Assembly (NCBI GenBank): GCA_009884515.1
Contig: RHHX01000002.1
Location: forward strand, 62,001 to 126,000
Direction: 5' to 3'
Origin: Candidatus Mycoplasma liparidae
GTDB taxonomy: Bacteria > Bacillota_I > Bacilli_A > Mycoplasmatales > Mycoplasmoidaceae
DNA length: 64,000 bases
In this document: in pieces, positions 43,996-54,219 of the stretch
Position numbering within the stretch: position 1 is the first letter of the stretch
Layout: each line of letters starts with the position of its first letter
Program-made: the position numbers and the translations under genes
The notes under the pieces: generated by a model
Databases searched by the model: none
What the model was told of the DNA's origin: nothing
Seen by the model: the letters and a program-made list of their open reading frames with translations, nothing else

Positions 43996-45045
43996 ATGGA
44001 ATTGACTAATCGACAAAAAGAAATACTAAAACGTATTGTTGAAGAATTTTCAATTTCAGGAGCAGCTGTTTCAAGTCAATACATAATTGATAATTGAAAA
44101 GAAAAAAAATATTCCTCAGCTACTATTAGAAATGAAATGGTTATTTTAGAAAAAAATGGTTTATTAGAAAAACTTTATCTTTCTGCAGCAAGAATTCCAA
44201 CAACAAAAGCTTTTAAATATTATGATGAATATATTATTAATAAGGAAATTGATGATTCTATCTTAGATAGAATCAGACAAGTTGTTAATAAAAGAAATCT
44301 TTCAATTGATCAAATCATTAGTGAATCTGTTCAAATTATTAAAGAAATTATTAGTTTACCAATTTTAGTAACCAAAATAATTAAAAATGATATTTTAAAG
44401 AAAATAGATTTAATTCAGTTAACTGAAAATAAAGCACTCTTAATTATTGTTGCTGGTAGTGGTAACATTTCTAAAAGTGAAATTACTCTTAGTGAAAATA
44501 ATAATATTGAAGATTTAATTGTTTGTATTAAAATTTTAAATGAAAGACTATTAGAAACACCAATTACTGAACTTGTTAATAAAATCGATGTTATCGTTAA
44601 AATTATTTCTAAAGAAATAAAAATGAATGAGTTTATTATTCAAAATATTCTTTTAAATCTTTTTAAAAATATTACCAAGGAAAAGATTGGTTTAAAAAAC
44701 TCCAAACATTTAGTTTATAAAAAAGAAATTTTTGATATTGAAAAATTTCAAAAAGTAATTAAAATTCTTGAAGATAACAGTATTTGAAAGCAAATAGCAA
44801 CTCATAAAGAAAATTCAAATGATCCTTCATATTCTTTAAAAAATATCTTCATGAATGAAGATAATAGTGGACTAAATGTTTCATATACAAATGTTGTCTT
44901 AGACAATATTACTCATAACATTAGTTTAATAGGACCTGAATTAATGTCTTATTCTAAAACGAAAGGTATTTTAAATTTCTTAAAAAAAGAAATTGAAAAG
45001 AAATATAGTGAAAATGAACAAAAAATTCTTAAGCAAAAATATTAA
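43996..45045 (+). CDS. hrcA: Heat-shock repressor HrcA
   Basis: 349 residues with TGA as Trp. Represses chaperone operons through the CIRCE element. The N-terminal winged helix starts MELTNRQKEILKRIVEEF and continues SSATIRNEMVILEKNGLLEK; the C-terminal end YSKTKGILNFLKKEIEKKY matches the family. No CIRCE inverted repeat is seen upstream of hrcA itself, and dnaK/grpE are not here. First gene of an operon with the next two. Confidence 0.9.
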
Positions 45046-45571
45046 TAAAATAATACCTCAACATGATTTTTTAAATCCTTTTATTGAAAAATTAGTTTTT
45101 TTCTATGTTTATCAAAAAATACAACTTTTAAAAATTAATAAATCAGACTTTAAAAGTTACTTTAATGAAGGTGCTTTAATTATTGCCTTTGAAAAAAGTA
45201 GAAATATTTTTGATGATCTGTTTAATTCTAAATTAGAAATTAAAAACTGAGATGATTATAATCTTACTTCAATTCATGAATATTATTTATTTTTGATTTC
45301 AGAAATTGAAGTAATAAATAAATTTGATAAAGATCTTTTTATGACGATTTTAACTGAACAAGTAAAACTTATTTTCTTAAATGAAAATATTGAGGAAATT
45401 AAGGTTTTCTATGATAAAAATTTTGATTGAAAAAAGTATCATAAAAGTGTTGATTTAAGAATCTTTTTTTATCAAAAGCTAAAAAATTGTGTTGAACTAA
45501 TGAAAAAAAATTATAAATTAGATTTTAATGATAGTTATTTTTATTTTGTTAAAATTTTGAAAGAAAAATAA
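45014..45571 (+). CDS. Hypothetical 185-residue protein between hrcA and dxs
   Basis: Start chosen at MNKKFLSKNINKIIPQHD, overlapping the hrcA end by 32 bases and ending one base before the dxs ATG. Helical, with a few TGA Trp codons (KNWDDYNL, FDWKKYHK). It could be a very divergent RecO-like or unrelated protein; no zinc motif or OB-fold pattern supports that. Clearly translated as part of the operon by its tight overlaps. Confidence 0.65.
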
Positions 45572-47275
45572 ATGAAAAAAATTCTAAATGCACAATTTTC
45601 AATTGATGTGTTTAATAAATTAAATGCTGATGAATTAGTTATCTTAAGTAACGAAATAAGAACATTTTTAATTGATTTATCAAAAACAAAAGATATCCAT
45701 CTTTCATCTAATTTGGGTATTATTGAGCTTTCAATCGCTGTTTTAAAATCATTTAATATTGAAGAAGATAAAATTTTATATGATACTGGACATCAAACAT
45801 ATGTTCACAAAATAATTACTAATCGTTATCAACAAATGAAAACGATTAGAGATCATGATGGTTTATGTGGATTAATGAATATGCAAGAATCAAAATATGA
45901 TCATTATTCACCAGGTCATTCTGGTAATATTTTAGCTATTAGTCAAGGATATCGGATTGCTTCAGATAAAAATTATGTTGTTGCTATTGTTGGTGATGGC
46001 GCTTTAAATAATGGTTTATGTTATGAAAGCATGAATGATATTGGTTTTAAAAAAGATAATATCATTATGATCTTAAATGATAATGATATGAGTATTTCTC
46101 AAAATGTTGGAAATTTATCAATTATTGCAAAAGACCCAAAGAAAATGAAAGATTATTTAAATTCTCTAGGTTTTAAATACCTTCGAGTTGAAGATGGTCA
46201 TAATATTAATGAACTTCTAAAAGCTTTTAATAAAGCTAAAGAAATATCAAAAGAAAATCCTGTTTGTGTTCATGTTAAAACAATTAAGGGCAAAGGTCAT
46301 GATTTATCTGAAAATGATAAAATTGGTCAATATCATTCAACATCAAAAACAAGAGATCAATCATTTTCAAAAAAACTAACCAATAATATTCTTGATTTAA
46401 TGAAAGAGGATAAAGATATCTTTGTTATTAATCCTGCTATGGGATTTAGTTCTGATTGTTATAAGATTCATGAAAAATATCCTGAACGTTACTTTGATGT
46501 TGGTATTTGTGAAGAACATGCTGTTGCTAAAGCTGGAGCTTTAAGTTTAGTAAATAAAAAACCAATTTTATTTTTTTATTCAACCTTTTTACAAAGAACA
46601 TATGATCAGTTACTTCATGATATTTCAAGATTAAAACTTGGTGTAACAATTCTTTTAGATCGTAGTGATATTGCTGGTAGTGAAGGTGATTCACATCATG
46701 GTATTTATGATATTAGTTTCTTAAAAACAATTAATAATACTAATATTGTTTCTGGAAGAAACTTTAAACAAAATAAGCAATTGCTAAATTTGAGTTTGAA
46801 TAATAAAAATGAAATTTTTATTATTCGTTTTCCTAAAAAACCTTTTGTTGAAAAAAGTTTTAATGAAAATTATGTTATTTTAAATGGTAAATGAGAATTG
46901 ATTGAAAATTTTGATTCAAAAACAATCATCGTATCTTATGGTCCATATGTTGATTTGATTCAAAATGAAATTATGAATCAATATAAAGTTAATTTAGCTA
47001 ATGCCATATTTATTAATAAATATGATCAATCTGAAATTGATAATATTTTAACAAAGTATGAAAATATTATCATCTATGAAAGAATCAATCATAAAAATAC
47101 TTTAAGTAATGATTTTAAAATCAGAGCTTTTGATTTCAAAACTCATAACAATATTATTGATATGTCATATAAAAGTGATATTGGTTTTGGTAATAATAAT
47201 CAACTTGATAAAGCACAAAACATGGATATTGATAGTATTAAAAAAGCATTATTACTTTTAATAAAATTATTTTAG
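45572..47275 (+). CDS. dxs: 1-deoxy-D-xylulose-5-phosphate synthase-like transketolase
   Basis: 567 residues. Thiamine-pyrophosphate enzyme that joins pyruvate and glyceraldehyde 3-phosphate, the first step of the MEP isoprenoid route. DXS-specific motifs: HLSSNLGIIELSIAV, DTGHQTYVHKI, SPGHSGNILAISQGY, the ThDP motif GDGALNNG, and in the second half VGICEEHAVAKAGALS and STFLQRTYDQLLHD. Shorter than the usual 620 residues, as in other mycoplasmas; one TGA Trp. No other MEP genes are in the window, so a role only in thiamine/pyridoxal precursor supply remains possible. Confidence 0.88.
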
Positions 47276-47279
47276 TTCT

Positions 47280-47292
47280 TATAATGTATAAA
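47280..47292 (+). promoter_or_regulatory. -10 region of the tmRNA gene
   Basis: TATAAT at 47280 and overlapping TATAAA at 47287; the second gives a start at the mature tmRNA 5' end. Confidence 0.45.
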
Positions 47293-47300
47293 TTTAATAG

Positions 47301-47702
47301 GGGGATGTCACGGCTTCGACATGAATTTACAACATTTAAGTGCAGTGGGGTCAGCCCCTTATAGCTCTAGGTTCTTTTAATTGCAGACGAACAAAACAAT
47401 AATTCTGAATTAAATTCATTTGAACTTAATCAGTTAATGACTAACAATCAAGCAAATTATAATTTCGCTTAATTCTTAAACATTACTTTATAAAGATTTA
47501 AAATTTCTATTATTTTACTTCTTCGTTTTTAAATAGATAATTGTTAATATCTTGTCTAAGTATTAATGATGAATTGCATTAGACAAACTTTTAATCCTTA
47601 GTTGTACTACTCTATCTTTAAAAGTACTTAAGTAGTACTAAACTGTAGACCTTATTTGAAATAGATTTGTGGAAACGGGTTCAACTCCCGTCATCTCCAC
47701 CA
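47301..47702 (+). ncRNA. ssrA: Transfer-messenger RNA (tmRNA)
   Basis: About 402 nt with encoded CCA. The 5' end GGGGATGTCACGGCTTCGAC and 3' end with T-arm GGGTTCAACTCCCG and CATCTCCACCA pair as the tRNA-like domain. The tag frame starts at GCA 47383 and runs to TAA at 47470-47472; it reads ADEQNNNSELNSFELNQLM followed by TNNQANYNFA, about 29 residues, longer than the common ten but like mycoplasma tags. Rescues stalled ribosomes and marks the product for proteolysis. Followed four bases later by a tRNA. Confidence 0.95.
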
Positions 47703-47706
47703 TTTT

Positions 47707-47780
47707 GCCGATTTAGTTCAACGATAGAATAAAACAATGGTAATGTTTAGATAGCAGTTTGATTCTGCTATTCGGTACCA
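47707..47780 (+). tRNA. tRNA-Thr (GGU)-like gene with unusual loops
   Basis: 74 nt with CCA. Acceptor GCCGATT against ATTCGGT has one T-T mismatch and a G-T pair. D stem GTTC/GAAT. Anticodon stem AAACA/TGTTT with loop ATGGTAA, anticodon GGT (47739-47741). T stem AGCAG/CTGCT. The D loop AACGATA has GA instead of the invariant GG, and the T loop TTTGATT has T instead of C at position 56: the usual G19-C56 contact is replaced by A19-U56, so it is likely still folded. The 3' 50 bases are repeated at 54153-54202: this is an integration site. Confidence 0.7.
47731..47780 (+). repeat. Left attachment repeat (attL) of the 6.4-kb element
   Basis: 50 bases covering the anticodon arm to the CCA end of the tRNA-Thr-like gene; repeated at 54153-54202 with a single mismatch (G to A in the middle anticodon position). 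Direct repeats of a tRNA 3' part at both ends are the usual mark of tyrosine-recombinase integration. Confidence 0.75.
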
Positions 47781-47813
47781 AATAAATTTTAAAAATTAAA
47801 AATATAAATTCTG

Positions 47814-47849
47814 AAAAGCAAAGCTATTAATAGCTTTGCTTTTTTTGTG
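47814..47849 (+). terminator. 30-bp palindromic terminator after the tRNA
   Basis: AAAAGCAAAGCTATT and its complement form an unbroken palindrome at 47814-47843, then T6. It lies just inside the element, where it can end the tmRNA-tRNA transcript. Confidence 0.75.
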
Positions 47850-47887
47850 TTTATTTTTATAAAAATTTAGAAGGATTTTATCTTATA

Positions 47888-48159
47888 TGAATTCTAAAAA
47901 CTTTATAGCCATCCGAGGATGAATGATTAAATATTTTGATCTTGATACAAAAGAATTCATTTTATTTGCATTGATTTTTGGTTTTACACAAGATGGCAAG
48001 ACAATTTTTAATGGTTCTAGAAATGATATAGGTTTATTAAAAAAGGAATCATATATTGATTGTAGTCAAATTTTTAAAATAGATGCTGATCTATTAGAAT
48101 CATTATTTGATAAAGAAACTAAGGTATATAATGAAACTTCTATTTTAAATAAAGATTAA
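47888..48159 (+). CDS. Chimeric protein: replication-protein head joined to ICE-protein tail
   Basis: 90 residues with TGA as Trp in IRGWMIKYFDLDTKEFILFA. The first 45 residues resemble the winged-helix start of replication/RepA-like proteins of mycoplasma elements (WMIK, FGFTQDG). From GLLKKESYIDCSQIFKIDAD on it matches the middle of the Mbov_0400-like protein at 32366. Ribosome-binding site AGAAGGA. The junction points to recombination between two element genes. It may be a product of decay, not a useful protein. Confidence 0.55.
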
Positions 48160-48645
48160 CAAAATCTTATTTTAAATAAAATAAATGATTGCGTTAATGA
48201 AGAACCTCATATTTGTCAATTCTTGAAGTTTATAAAATAGGAGATAAATTAAAAGGAGTTTTATTGTACTTATGTCCAGAAAAATTTGAATATTTAGAAA
48301 AATTATCTGAAAAAGAAGATTGAGCATGTAAATTATTATATAATGCTGAATCAGAAGAATACGTTGACGAATATTTAACTGCAATTGAATTCAAAAAAAA
48401 TTTCAAGAAAAATATTTTACTAATCAATCTTTAAAAATGAAAATGTAAAATAAATAATTGAATATTGGAATGCTGATCTTCTAATTAAATTTCTAACAGA
48501 GAAAAAATAGAATTTTATTAATTCACTAAATTTAGGTGGATTAAAAATAGTTGAAATGCCTTTAACAAAATAAGAGAGAAAAAAATCGGGTAAATGCGAT
48601 AAAAATAGACATTTTATAATTAAATTAAAAATATAATTAATAAAA
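48160..48645 (+). pseudogene. Decayed 3' ends of two ICE-type genes
   Basis: 48160-48450 follows the 3' part of the Mbov_0400-like gene (ending FKKNFKKNIL... with frame losses). 48480-48640 follows the last 45 codons of the large exported protein (LNLGGLKIVEMPL, then the KNW/NGHF stretch). In the 22-34 kb element these genes come in the opposite order, so the copy here is rearranged. Confidence 0.6.
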
Positions 48646-48666
48646 TATTTTAAAATTATTAATATA

Positions 48667-49650
48667 ATGAAAAAATTTGAAAATAATAGTGATAAACAAA
48701 GAAAATTATATGATTTAATTAATAGTTGATTTGATTATTCTGAATTAGAAATAATTGAAGAATCACTATTTGAATACTATAAAAATAAATTTGAAAAAGA
48801 AAATGATAAAGTGATGCAAATTCTTGATTGTCAAATTCTAGATGAATATTGACCTTTTAATAATCTTTCAATAGATATTCATGATGAAATTCTTCATTCT
48901 GGTAGTTCTAATAAAGAAATTAAAGATAAGAAAGAAAAGGAAACTACTAAATTAAAAAAGTTTTATGATGATCTACTTAATAAAGTTTTATTCAAAACTC
49001 AATGTCTTTTCATAGTTAATTTTTCAATTGAATGAGAGAAAAAGATTAGTGAAATACTATTTTTATGTGGTTTTATAAAATATGAAGAAAGTATAAATAT
49101 TGAATATAGAAAAGTATCTGAATTAATAAAAGATAAATTTAAAATATTATTTGAATCAGAAGTATATAAAAAAATAAAAATTATGCGTAAAGTTGCTATT
49201 GAAATTAAACATTATAGATTAGATGATCATCAAATAATTAATAAATATTTGGAAAAATTATTAGATATACAATTTGATATTATAGATAAACATCAAATCC
49301 ATAATTTTGAAAATAATCCAATATTTAGCCCTAACCCATTTAAAAAAAATAGAGAAAATTATTATCTTAGTGAAAGATATAAATTAAATACAATAAGTAT
49401 AACTGGAAATAGAAATCAAGTAAAAAAATATATGAAAGATGAAAATAAAATAGATATAAGCTATATTATAAAAAATTTTAGACTTGATATTAATGATGAT
49501 TGAATTTTTGAAGAATTTAGTTTTAATAAAAAAGAAAGCAATTGAATAGAAACTAAATATTCAATAAATCCTACACATTCTATTACCTTCTCAGAAGAGG
49601 AAAAGGAAAAAGAAATAAAAAAAATCGAAGAAATATATAAACAAAAATAA
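48667..49650 (+). CDS. Hypothetical 327-residue protein, element cargo
   Basis: Starts MKKFENNSDKQRKLYDLINSW, TGA as Trp at several places, one frame to TAA. Soluble, charged, helical; a basic cluster (FKKNRENYYLSERYK) lies near residue 235. No signal, membrane helix or known motif. Preceded by a weak ribosome-binding site. Lies among integrase and remnants inside the tRNA-bounded element. Unknown; possible cargo gene for host interaction or phage exclusion. Confidence 0.55.
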
Positions 49651-49859
49651 AATAAAATATTCTATTAATTCGCTAGTAGGCAATGAAACTGAATAGACAA
49701 TTACTATTATTAAATGGAATTAATATTAATGATGTTGATTGAAATAAAAGATGATTAAAATTAGAAGACACAACGATTAGAAAATGAAATGAAAAATAGT
49801 TTAAAAGATAAAATTAAGGATAATATATTAATATTAAATTTAAAAAGGGCCCATATTCA

Positions 49860-49967
49860 ATGATCAATAATAAAAAAGATGATAAATCATATAACGAAGT
49901 AATAAAAAAAATCTCAAATTATAAAGAGAAATCTACAGATCTAAAAACATTAGAAGAATTAAAATAA
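49860..49967 (+). CDS. Short paralogue (35 residues) of the 62-residue element protein
   Basis: Reads MINNKKDDKSYNEVIKKISN and matches residues 14-50 of the protein at 33146, with an internal deletion and an early stop. Also placed upstream of an integrase. May be non-functional. Between 49651 and 49859 and from 49968 to 50280 only short fragments are present. Confidence 0.4.
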   Translation: MINNKKDDKSYNEVIKKISNYKEKSTDLKTLEELK

Positions 49968-50280
49968 AGTTCTGGAAGAAAATAAAAATTAAACCTAAAA
50001 AGTAATATCAAAAACTAAAGTGTCATCTGTCATCAAGAAATATTTGATAAAATATATGAATTAATTTAATAAAAAAGAAAGAGAAGATATATATAATATG
50101 TGAATAGAGCCGAAACTTGTTTTAGACTTCACATATATTTTAAGAATCTTGGGATTTGAATCTAGATTTGGATAAAATGAACACTGAATAGTTATTGTTA
50201 ATAAAATCAAATAATTAGATTAATATTAAAAAAAGGTTATGAAAAAATGATTAAGATTCTTGGAGGAATAAAATAAAAAA

Positions 50281-50780
50281 TGAAAACTGAAGATTTTTTA
50301 ATTGGCCATTTTTATAAAATTCATCATATGATTGATGATAAACGACTTATGCAGCACCCATTTTTATATTTAGGAAGAGAGATAAGAACAGGGGGCTTTT
50401 TATTCAATTTTCTTCAGTAAAGTATGAAGAAGATGGAAGCCAAATGAGCTTTTTTGATAATAATATTGTTTCACAAGTTGTAGATGGAGATATTGATGAT
50501 GGATTAAATTATCATTCTAAGGGAAACTTGAATGAATTATATAGCTTTAAAATTGATAATAATAGTCTGTCAGAATGAAAAATTAAGTATTTAGAAGAAT
50601 GTTCAAATAAATTATATGGAGAAATATTAGTTAAATTAAATAATCTTAATTTTAAATCAGAATGAATTAATATAATTATTCAAAAAAGGAAAAGTAATTG
50701 ATAATGAAATTGATTCTTCTTCAACTGAATATTATGATATTCCTGAAATAGAAAAAATTTATAAATGATGGAAATAATTA
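50281..50780 (+). pseudogene. Frameshifted element gene, unrecognised
   Basis: ATG 50281 after GGAGG starts MKTEDFLIGHFYKIHHMIDD. The frame is lost near 50405, resumes as VKYEEDGSQMSFFDNNIVSQ to about 50690 and is lost again before TAA. Total about 165 residues. A small beta-rich protein with a possible role in the element; no family recognised. Confidence 0.5.
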
Positions 50781-50794
50781 AAAATTTGAACACT

Positions 50795-50872
50795 ATGTGT
50801 TCTTTTTTTGTGCCTTTAACTATGTAAAAAAACATATAGAATCCTTTATGTCAAATACGACATAAAGGATTC
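50795..50872 (+). promoter_or_regulatory. Terminator and leader hairpin of the second integrase
   Basis: First the terminator stem GAACAC/GTGTTC with T7, then the conserved AACTATGTAAAAAAACATA, then a 14-bp hairpin (50839-50852 with 50859-50872) whose right arm GACATAAAGGATTC contains the ribosome-binding site AAAGGAT. Same order as at 33434-33520 but with different stem sequences. Confidence 0.6.
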
Positions 50873-50874
50873 AA

Positions 50875-51670
50875 ATGGAAAAAAATATAGATGATTTTAA
50901 AATTTATTTAGTAAATAAAAATTTATCAAACGTAACTGTTTATAATTATTTAATTTGGGTAAAAAATTTTATAAAGTTTTTAGATAAAAAGGAAATAAAT
51001 AAACTTAATTTAATTTCTTTTATAAAAGAAATTTCAAAAATCATAAACCTAGATCAATAAAAACAATATTCAAAATATTAAGACAATATATTAAATTTAA
51101 TAAATATGATTTTTTGGATGAGTATATGATATTCGCCTCCCGAATTTTGAAGAAGAACCAAGATTAATTTTAAAAAAACAAGATTATGATAAATTACAAA
51201 AATTATTAGATTTAAAAAAGTGAATTGATAAAAGAAATTCATTAATATTAGAAATAATGTTTAAAACAGGTTTGAGAAGTGATGAAATATTAAATTTAAA
51301 AAAATCAAATATTTCTGAGAATCAAATTAATATTATAGGCAAGGGGAATAAAACTCGTGTTGTTTTTATTTTAGATGACTTAATCTTTAAAATGTTAAAT
51401 TGAGAATTTGATTATTTTGTTTCTGATAAAAATGGTAATAAACTTTCTAAAAGTAGTTTATATATAATTATTAAAAATTTAGGAATAATGATTAATAAAA
51501 ATATATCTCCTCATTCATTGAGAAGATCATTTTGTACAAATTTAATTAAAAATGGTTGTAATATTGCAGTTGTTCAAAAAATGATGGGACATTCTTCAAT
51601 TAATACTACAACTAAGTATATATTTTTAGATAAAGATGAAATGTTTAGTCATTTTAAGAAATTTATTTAA
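50875..51670 (+). pseudogene. Tyrosine recombinase/integrase of the tRNA-bounded element, frameshifted
   Basis: Begins MEKNIDDFKIYLVNKNLSNV. One base is missing in the A5 run near 51040 and another near 51125, after which the catalytic domain is continuous to TAA: KTGLRSDEILNL, SPHSLRRSFCTNLIKNG and GHSSINTTTKYIFLD with the Tyr. Closely related to the recombinase at 33524. As it stands it cannot mobilise the element unless frameshifting or another recombinase supplies activity. Confidence 0.8.
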
Positions 51671-51936
51671 TTTTATTGGTCTTAATAAGCATTTAAATTA
51701 TCTTTTTAACTCATATTTATCACTTTATTTAAATATATGAAAAAAATTTATGCATAAATATTGAATTTGATTAAAATAGCTATTTTTAGTTGTTAAGTTT
51801 TCGTATTAATAAATTTTTAATGTTCAATGATCTTCAAATATGATTTAAAGCATTTATTTTTATAATATCTATATTTTTATTTGCTTTTTTTCTTTCTTTT
51901 ATATAATAATTATAAATATATTTATAATTATTATTA

Positions 51937-51953
51937 GTACCAATTTCTGGTAC
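51937..51953. repeat. GTACCA/TGGTAC inverted repeat downstream of the second integrase
   Basis: Six-base arms with a five-base spacer ATTTC. A GTAC-centred hairpin also follows the first integrase, and the attachment repeat ends CGGTACCA. 51671-52046 otherwise contains no gene. Confidence 0.45.
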
Positions 51954-52046
51954 CTCCAGCCAAAATAAGATTATTTTTAGAAAAATTTTTAGAAATAAAG
52001 TAATATATTTAACTTACAATTAAATATTTGAGAGAAATGATAAATA

Positions 52047-52276
52047 TGGAAAAAAATAAATTTATAGTTTGCATAGAAGAAATGACTAAAAACTCTTTTA
52101 ATTCTGAACTATCATCATATTACTTCATTAATTATTGTAAAAAAGGTTAAATGAACCTGAAGCTTCATTACAAAAAAATATCTGAAATTATGAATAGTGA
52201 TCATAATTTGAATTTATCAAAAAGTAATGTTTCAAATTACCTTAGAAAAATTAAAAGTATTTATTTTAAATTGTAG
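52047..52276 (+). pseudogene. Broken small gene with possible helix-turn-helix
   Basis: ATG 52047 gives MEKNKFIVCIEEMTKNSFNS, interrupted by TAA at about codon 35. A second frame then reads YKKISEIMNSDHNLNLSKSN and VSNYLRKIK, which looks like a helix-turn-helix. It may once have regulated the downstream cassette. Confidence 0.4.
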
Positions 52277-52350
52277 TGAAATTTTAATAATAGATTAAAT
52301 TGTAATTAATGTTAAAAATTTATTATTGATATTTAAGGATATATAAATAT

Positions 52351-52986
52351 ATGATTAAAAAATTTTATGAATCATATAAATCATTTGATAATAATGAAAA
52401 TTATAATCAAAATTATTTAGATACGTTATCATCAAGTTTAATTAGACTTTTATCAGAAATGAAAAATATTAATATTGAATACGATAAAATTATAAAATTA
52501 GCTAATGATGATGAAAAAGAAATAATTGGTTATGGTTTTAATTATTTAAAAATAGATTTACTTTGAAATAAATTTTGTAATTTAATGAGAGATTATTCAG
52601 ATATTTTATATGGATTATTAAATAAAAAAGAAAATGGAAAAATAATTAAAGTTGAAAATTATTTAAAAATACAAGAATATATTGATTCAACAAAATTTAT
52701 TTCTGCTTTTATGGGTTCTGAAGCATTTAATGCTTTATCTTTAACTTTACATAATTTTAATGAACATTATTATGGAAAAGAAAAATTTAATAAATCATTT
52801 TCTAAATATCCTGAATTTAATACTGCTATTAATTGTGATATTAGTATTATTGGAAAAGAATTTCAAGAAATTATTAATTTATTTAGATGTTATCATAATT
52901 ATGGAAGTTGTGTCATTCTATCTAATTTTGGTAATTATTATCCTTTATATTATATATTTGATTTTTTATTGAATAAATTAAAATAA
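52351..52986 (+). CDS. Hypothetical 211-residue protein, first of a two-gene cassette
   Basis: Start MIKKFYESYKSFDNNENYNQ after AAGGATATATAAAT. One TGA Trp at residue 72. Mostly helical with aromatic and Asn-rich segments (ALSLTLHNFNEHYYGKEKF, FRCYHNYG); no membrane helix or metal site. Position: cargo side of the tRNA-bounded element, between integrase and right attachment repeat. HEPN-like folding is possible but no R-x(4-6)-H motif was found. Function unknown. Confidence 0.6.
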
Positions 52987-53065
52987 TTAAATTCAAAAAT
53001 AGTCAATAAATTTAGTACAGAATATTGTGATTAAAAAATTAACTTTCATATATAATTATATTAGT

Positions 53066-53911
53066 ATGTCAAATTTAAAAAAAATAATTAGAAAAAAATT
53101 ATCAAAAGAACAATATTTGAGTAATTTAATTAGTAATCTTGAAAATTTAATTAAATATTCTTATACTATTCATCAAAATAACAATATTAACAGCGTTTTT
53201 TTAATTGAGAGTGATGGAAATTTTGATTTTTATAATAATGGATTAGAAAAAATCAAAGAATTACTTGGTTTAGAAAAAAATATTTTTTTATTTGATCAAG
53301 AAAGTTTAAATTACGCAAATGTATTATGAGATATAATTTTAAAAATTGTAGTTTTGTATGATAGATATAATCATCTTTCTACTCATATTTTTGATATTGA
53401 TAATTCTGGATTTTCTAATAAATTTAGTTTAGTATTTTCAGAAAAAAGTATAGCTGTTTCTAGTTCAATAAATGCATCAGAAAATTATCTTATTAATTTT
53501 AATGATAATCATTTTCAATTTTATGATGAAAAATATTTAATAGATACTATTAATGATGAATTTTTATCTACTTCATTTTTTTTATATGTAAATTCTAAAA
53601 CTTTTGAAGAAAAAGAAAATAGTATTGCTGCTATTTGTAAAAAAGTTGTTTTTTTATTTGAAGAAAAAAAATCACCAAAAGGCAGCTTTGAACTTATACA
53701 ATCAAAATTAGGTGGAAAAGATAAAACTTTAAAATTTTGTGGAATGATGCATGTTCTTAGACACACAATTAATGATAGTAAAGGTGAAGAAACAAAAGAA
53801 CATGATAAATTAAATAAAGCAGAAAAAGAGAAAATATTTAAAGAAATATTTGTAGATTTATTGTATATACTTGCATCTTTAAGAATTAAAGATTTATTAC
53901 CAAAAATATAA
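53066..53911 (+). CDS. Hypothetical 281-residue protein, second of the cassette
   Basis: ATG 53066 (MSNLKKIIRKKLSKEQYLSN) is preferred over the upstream GTG at 53027 because a TATAAT lies at 53051-53056, only ten bases before it, which would give a leaderless message. One TGA Trp. The N-terminal helical part leads to a beta-rich middle (FSLVFSEKSIAVSSSI) and a C-terminal charged helix (KEHDKLNKAEKEKIFKEIF). No known domain. With the 52351 gene it makes up the region before the right attachment repeat, a typical place for defence or fitness cargo. Confidence 0.6.
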
Positions 53912-54152
53912 AATATAATTCTTTTGAATTTTTAAAATCAAATAATTATTTGATTCTTCTAATCAGTATAATTTTTTAAACATTTATATCTATATCTACT
54001 TTTATTTCTTGAATAATTTTTGAAAGTGATAAAATAAAGATGAATTTGAGGAAGGCTTAAGTTCAATAAAATCAAAACTATTATTTGATATAAATATAAT
54101 TAATAAAATAAATCGCTTTGTTTTTTTGTTTTATTATTTAATATTTTTAAAC

Positions 54153-54202
54153 AAAACAATGATAATGTTTAGATAGCAGTTTGATTCTGCTATTCGGTAC
54201 CA
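54153..54202 (+). repeat. Right attachment repeat (attR), tRNA 3' fragment
   Basis: Copy of 47731-47780 with one mismatch (54162 A for G, so the 'anticodon' reads GAT). No tRNA 5' half precedes it. 53912-54152 holds no gene. Confidence 0.75.
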
Positions 54203-54219
54203 TCCTCGAAAATTAAAAA

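Noticed and set aside
43981..43996. CIRCE operator upstream of hrcA
   Set aside because: The TTAGCACTC-N9-GAGTGCTAA pattern is absent from the short gap after the rpsD terminator.
54153..54202. Second tRNA gene
   Set aside because: Only the 3' part is present; the sequence before it cannot form the acceptor 5' strand or D arm.
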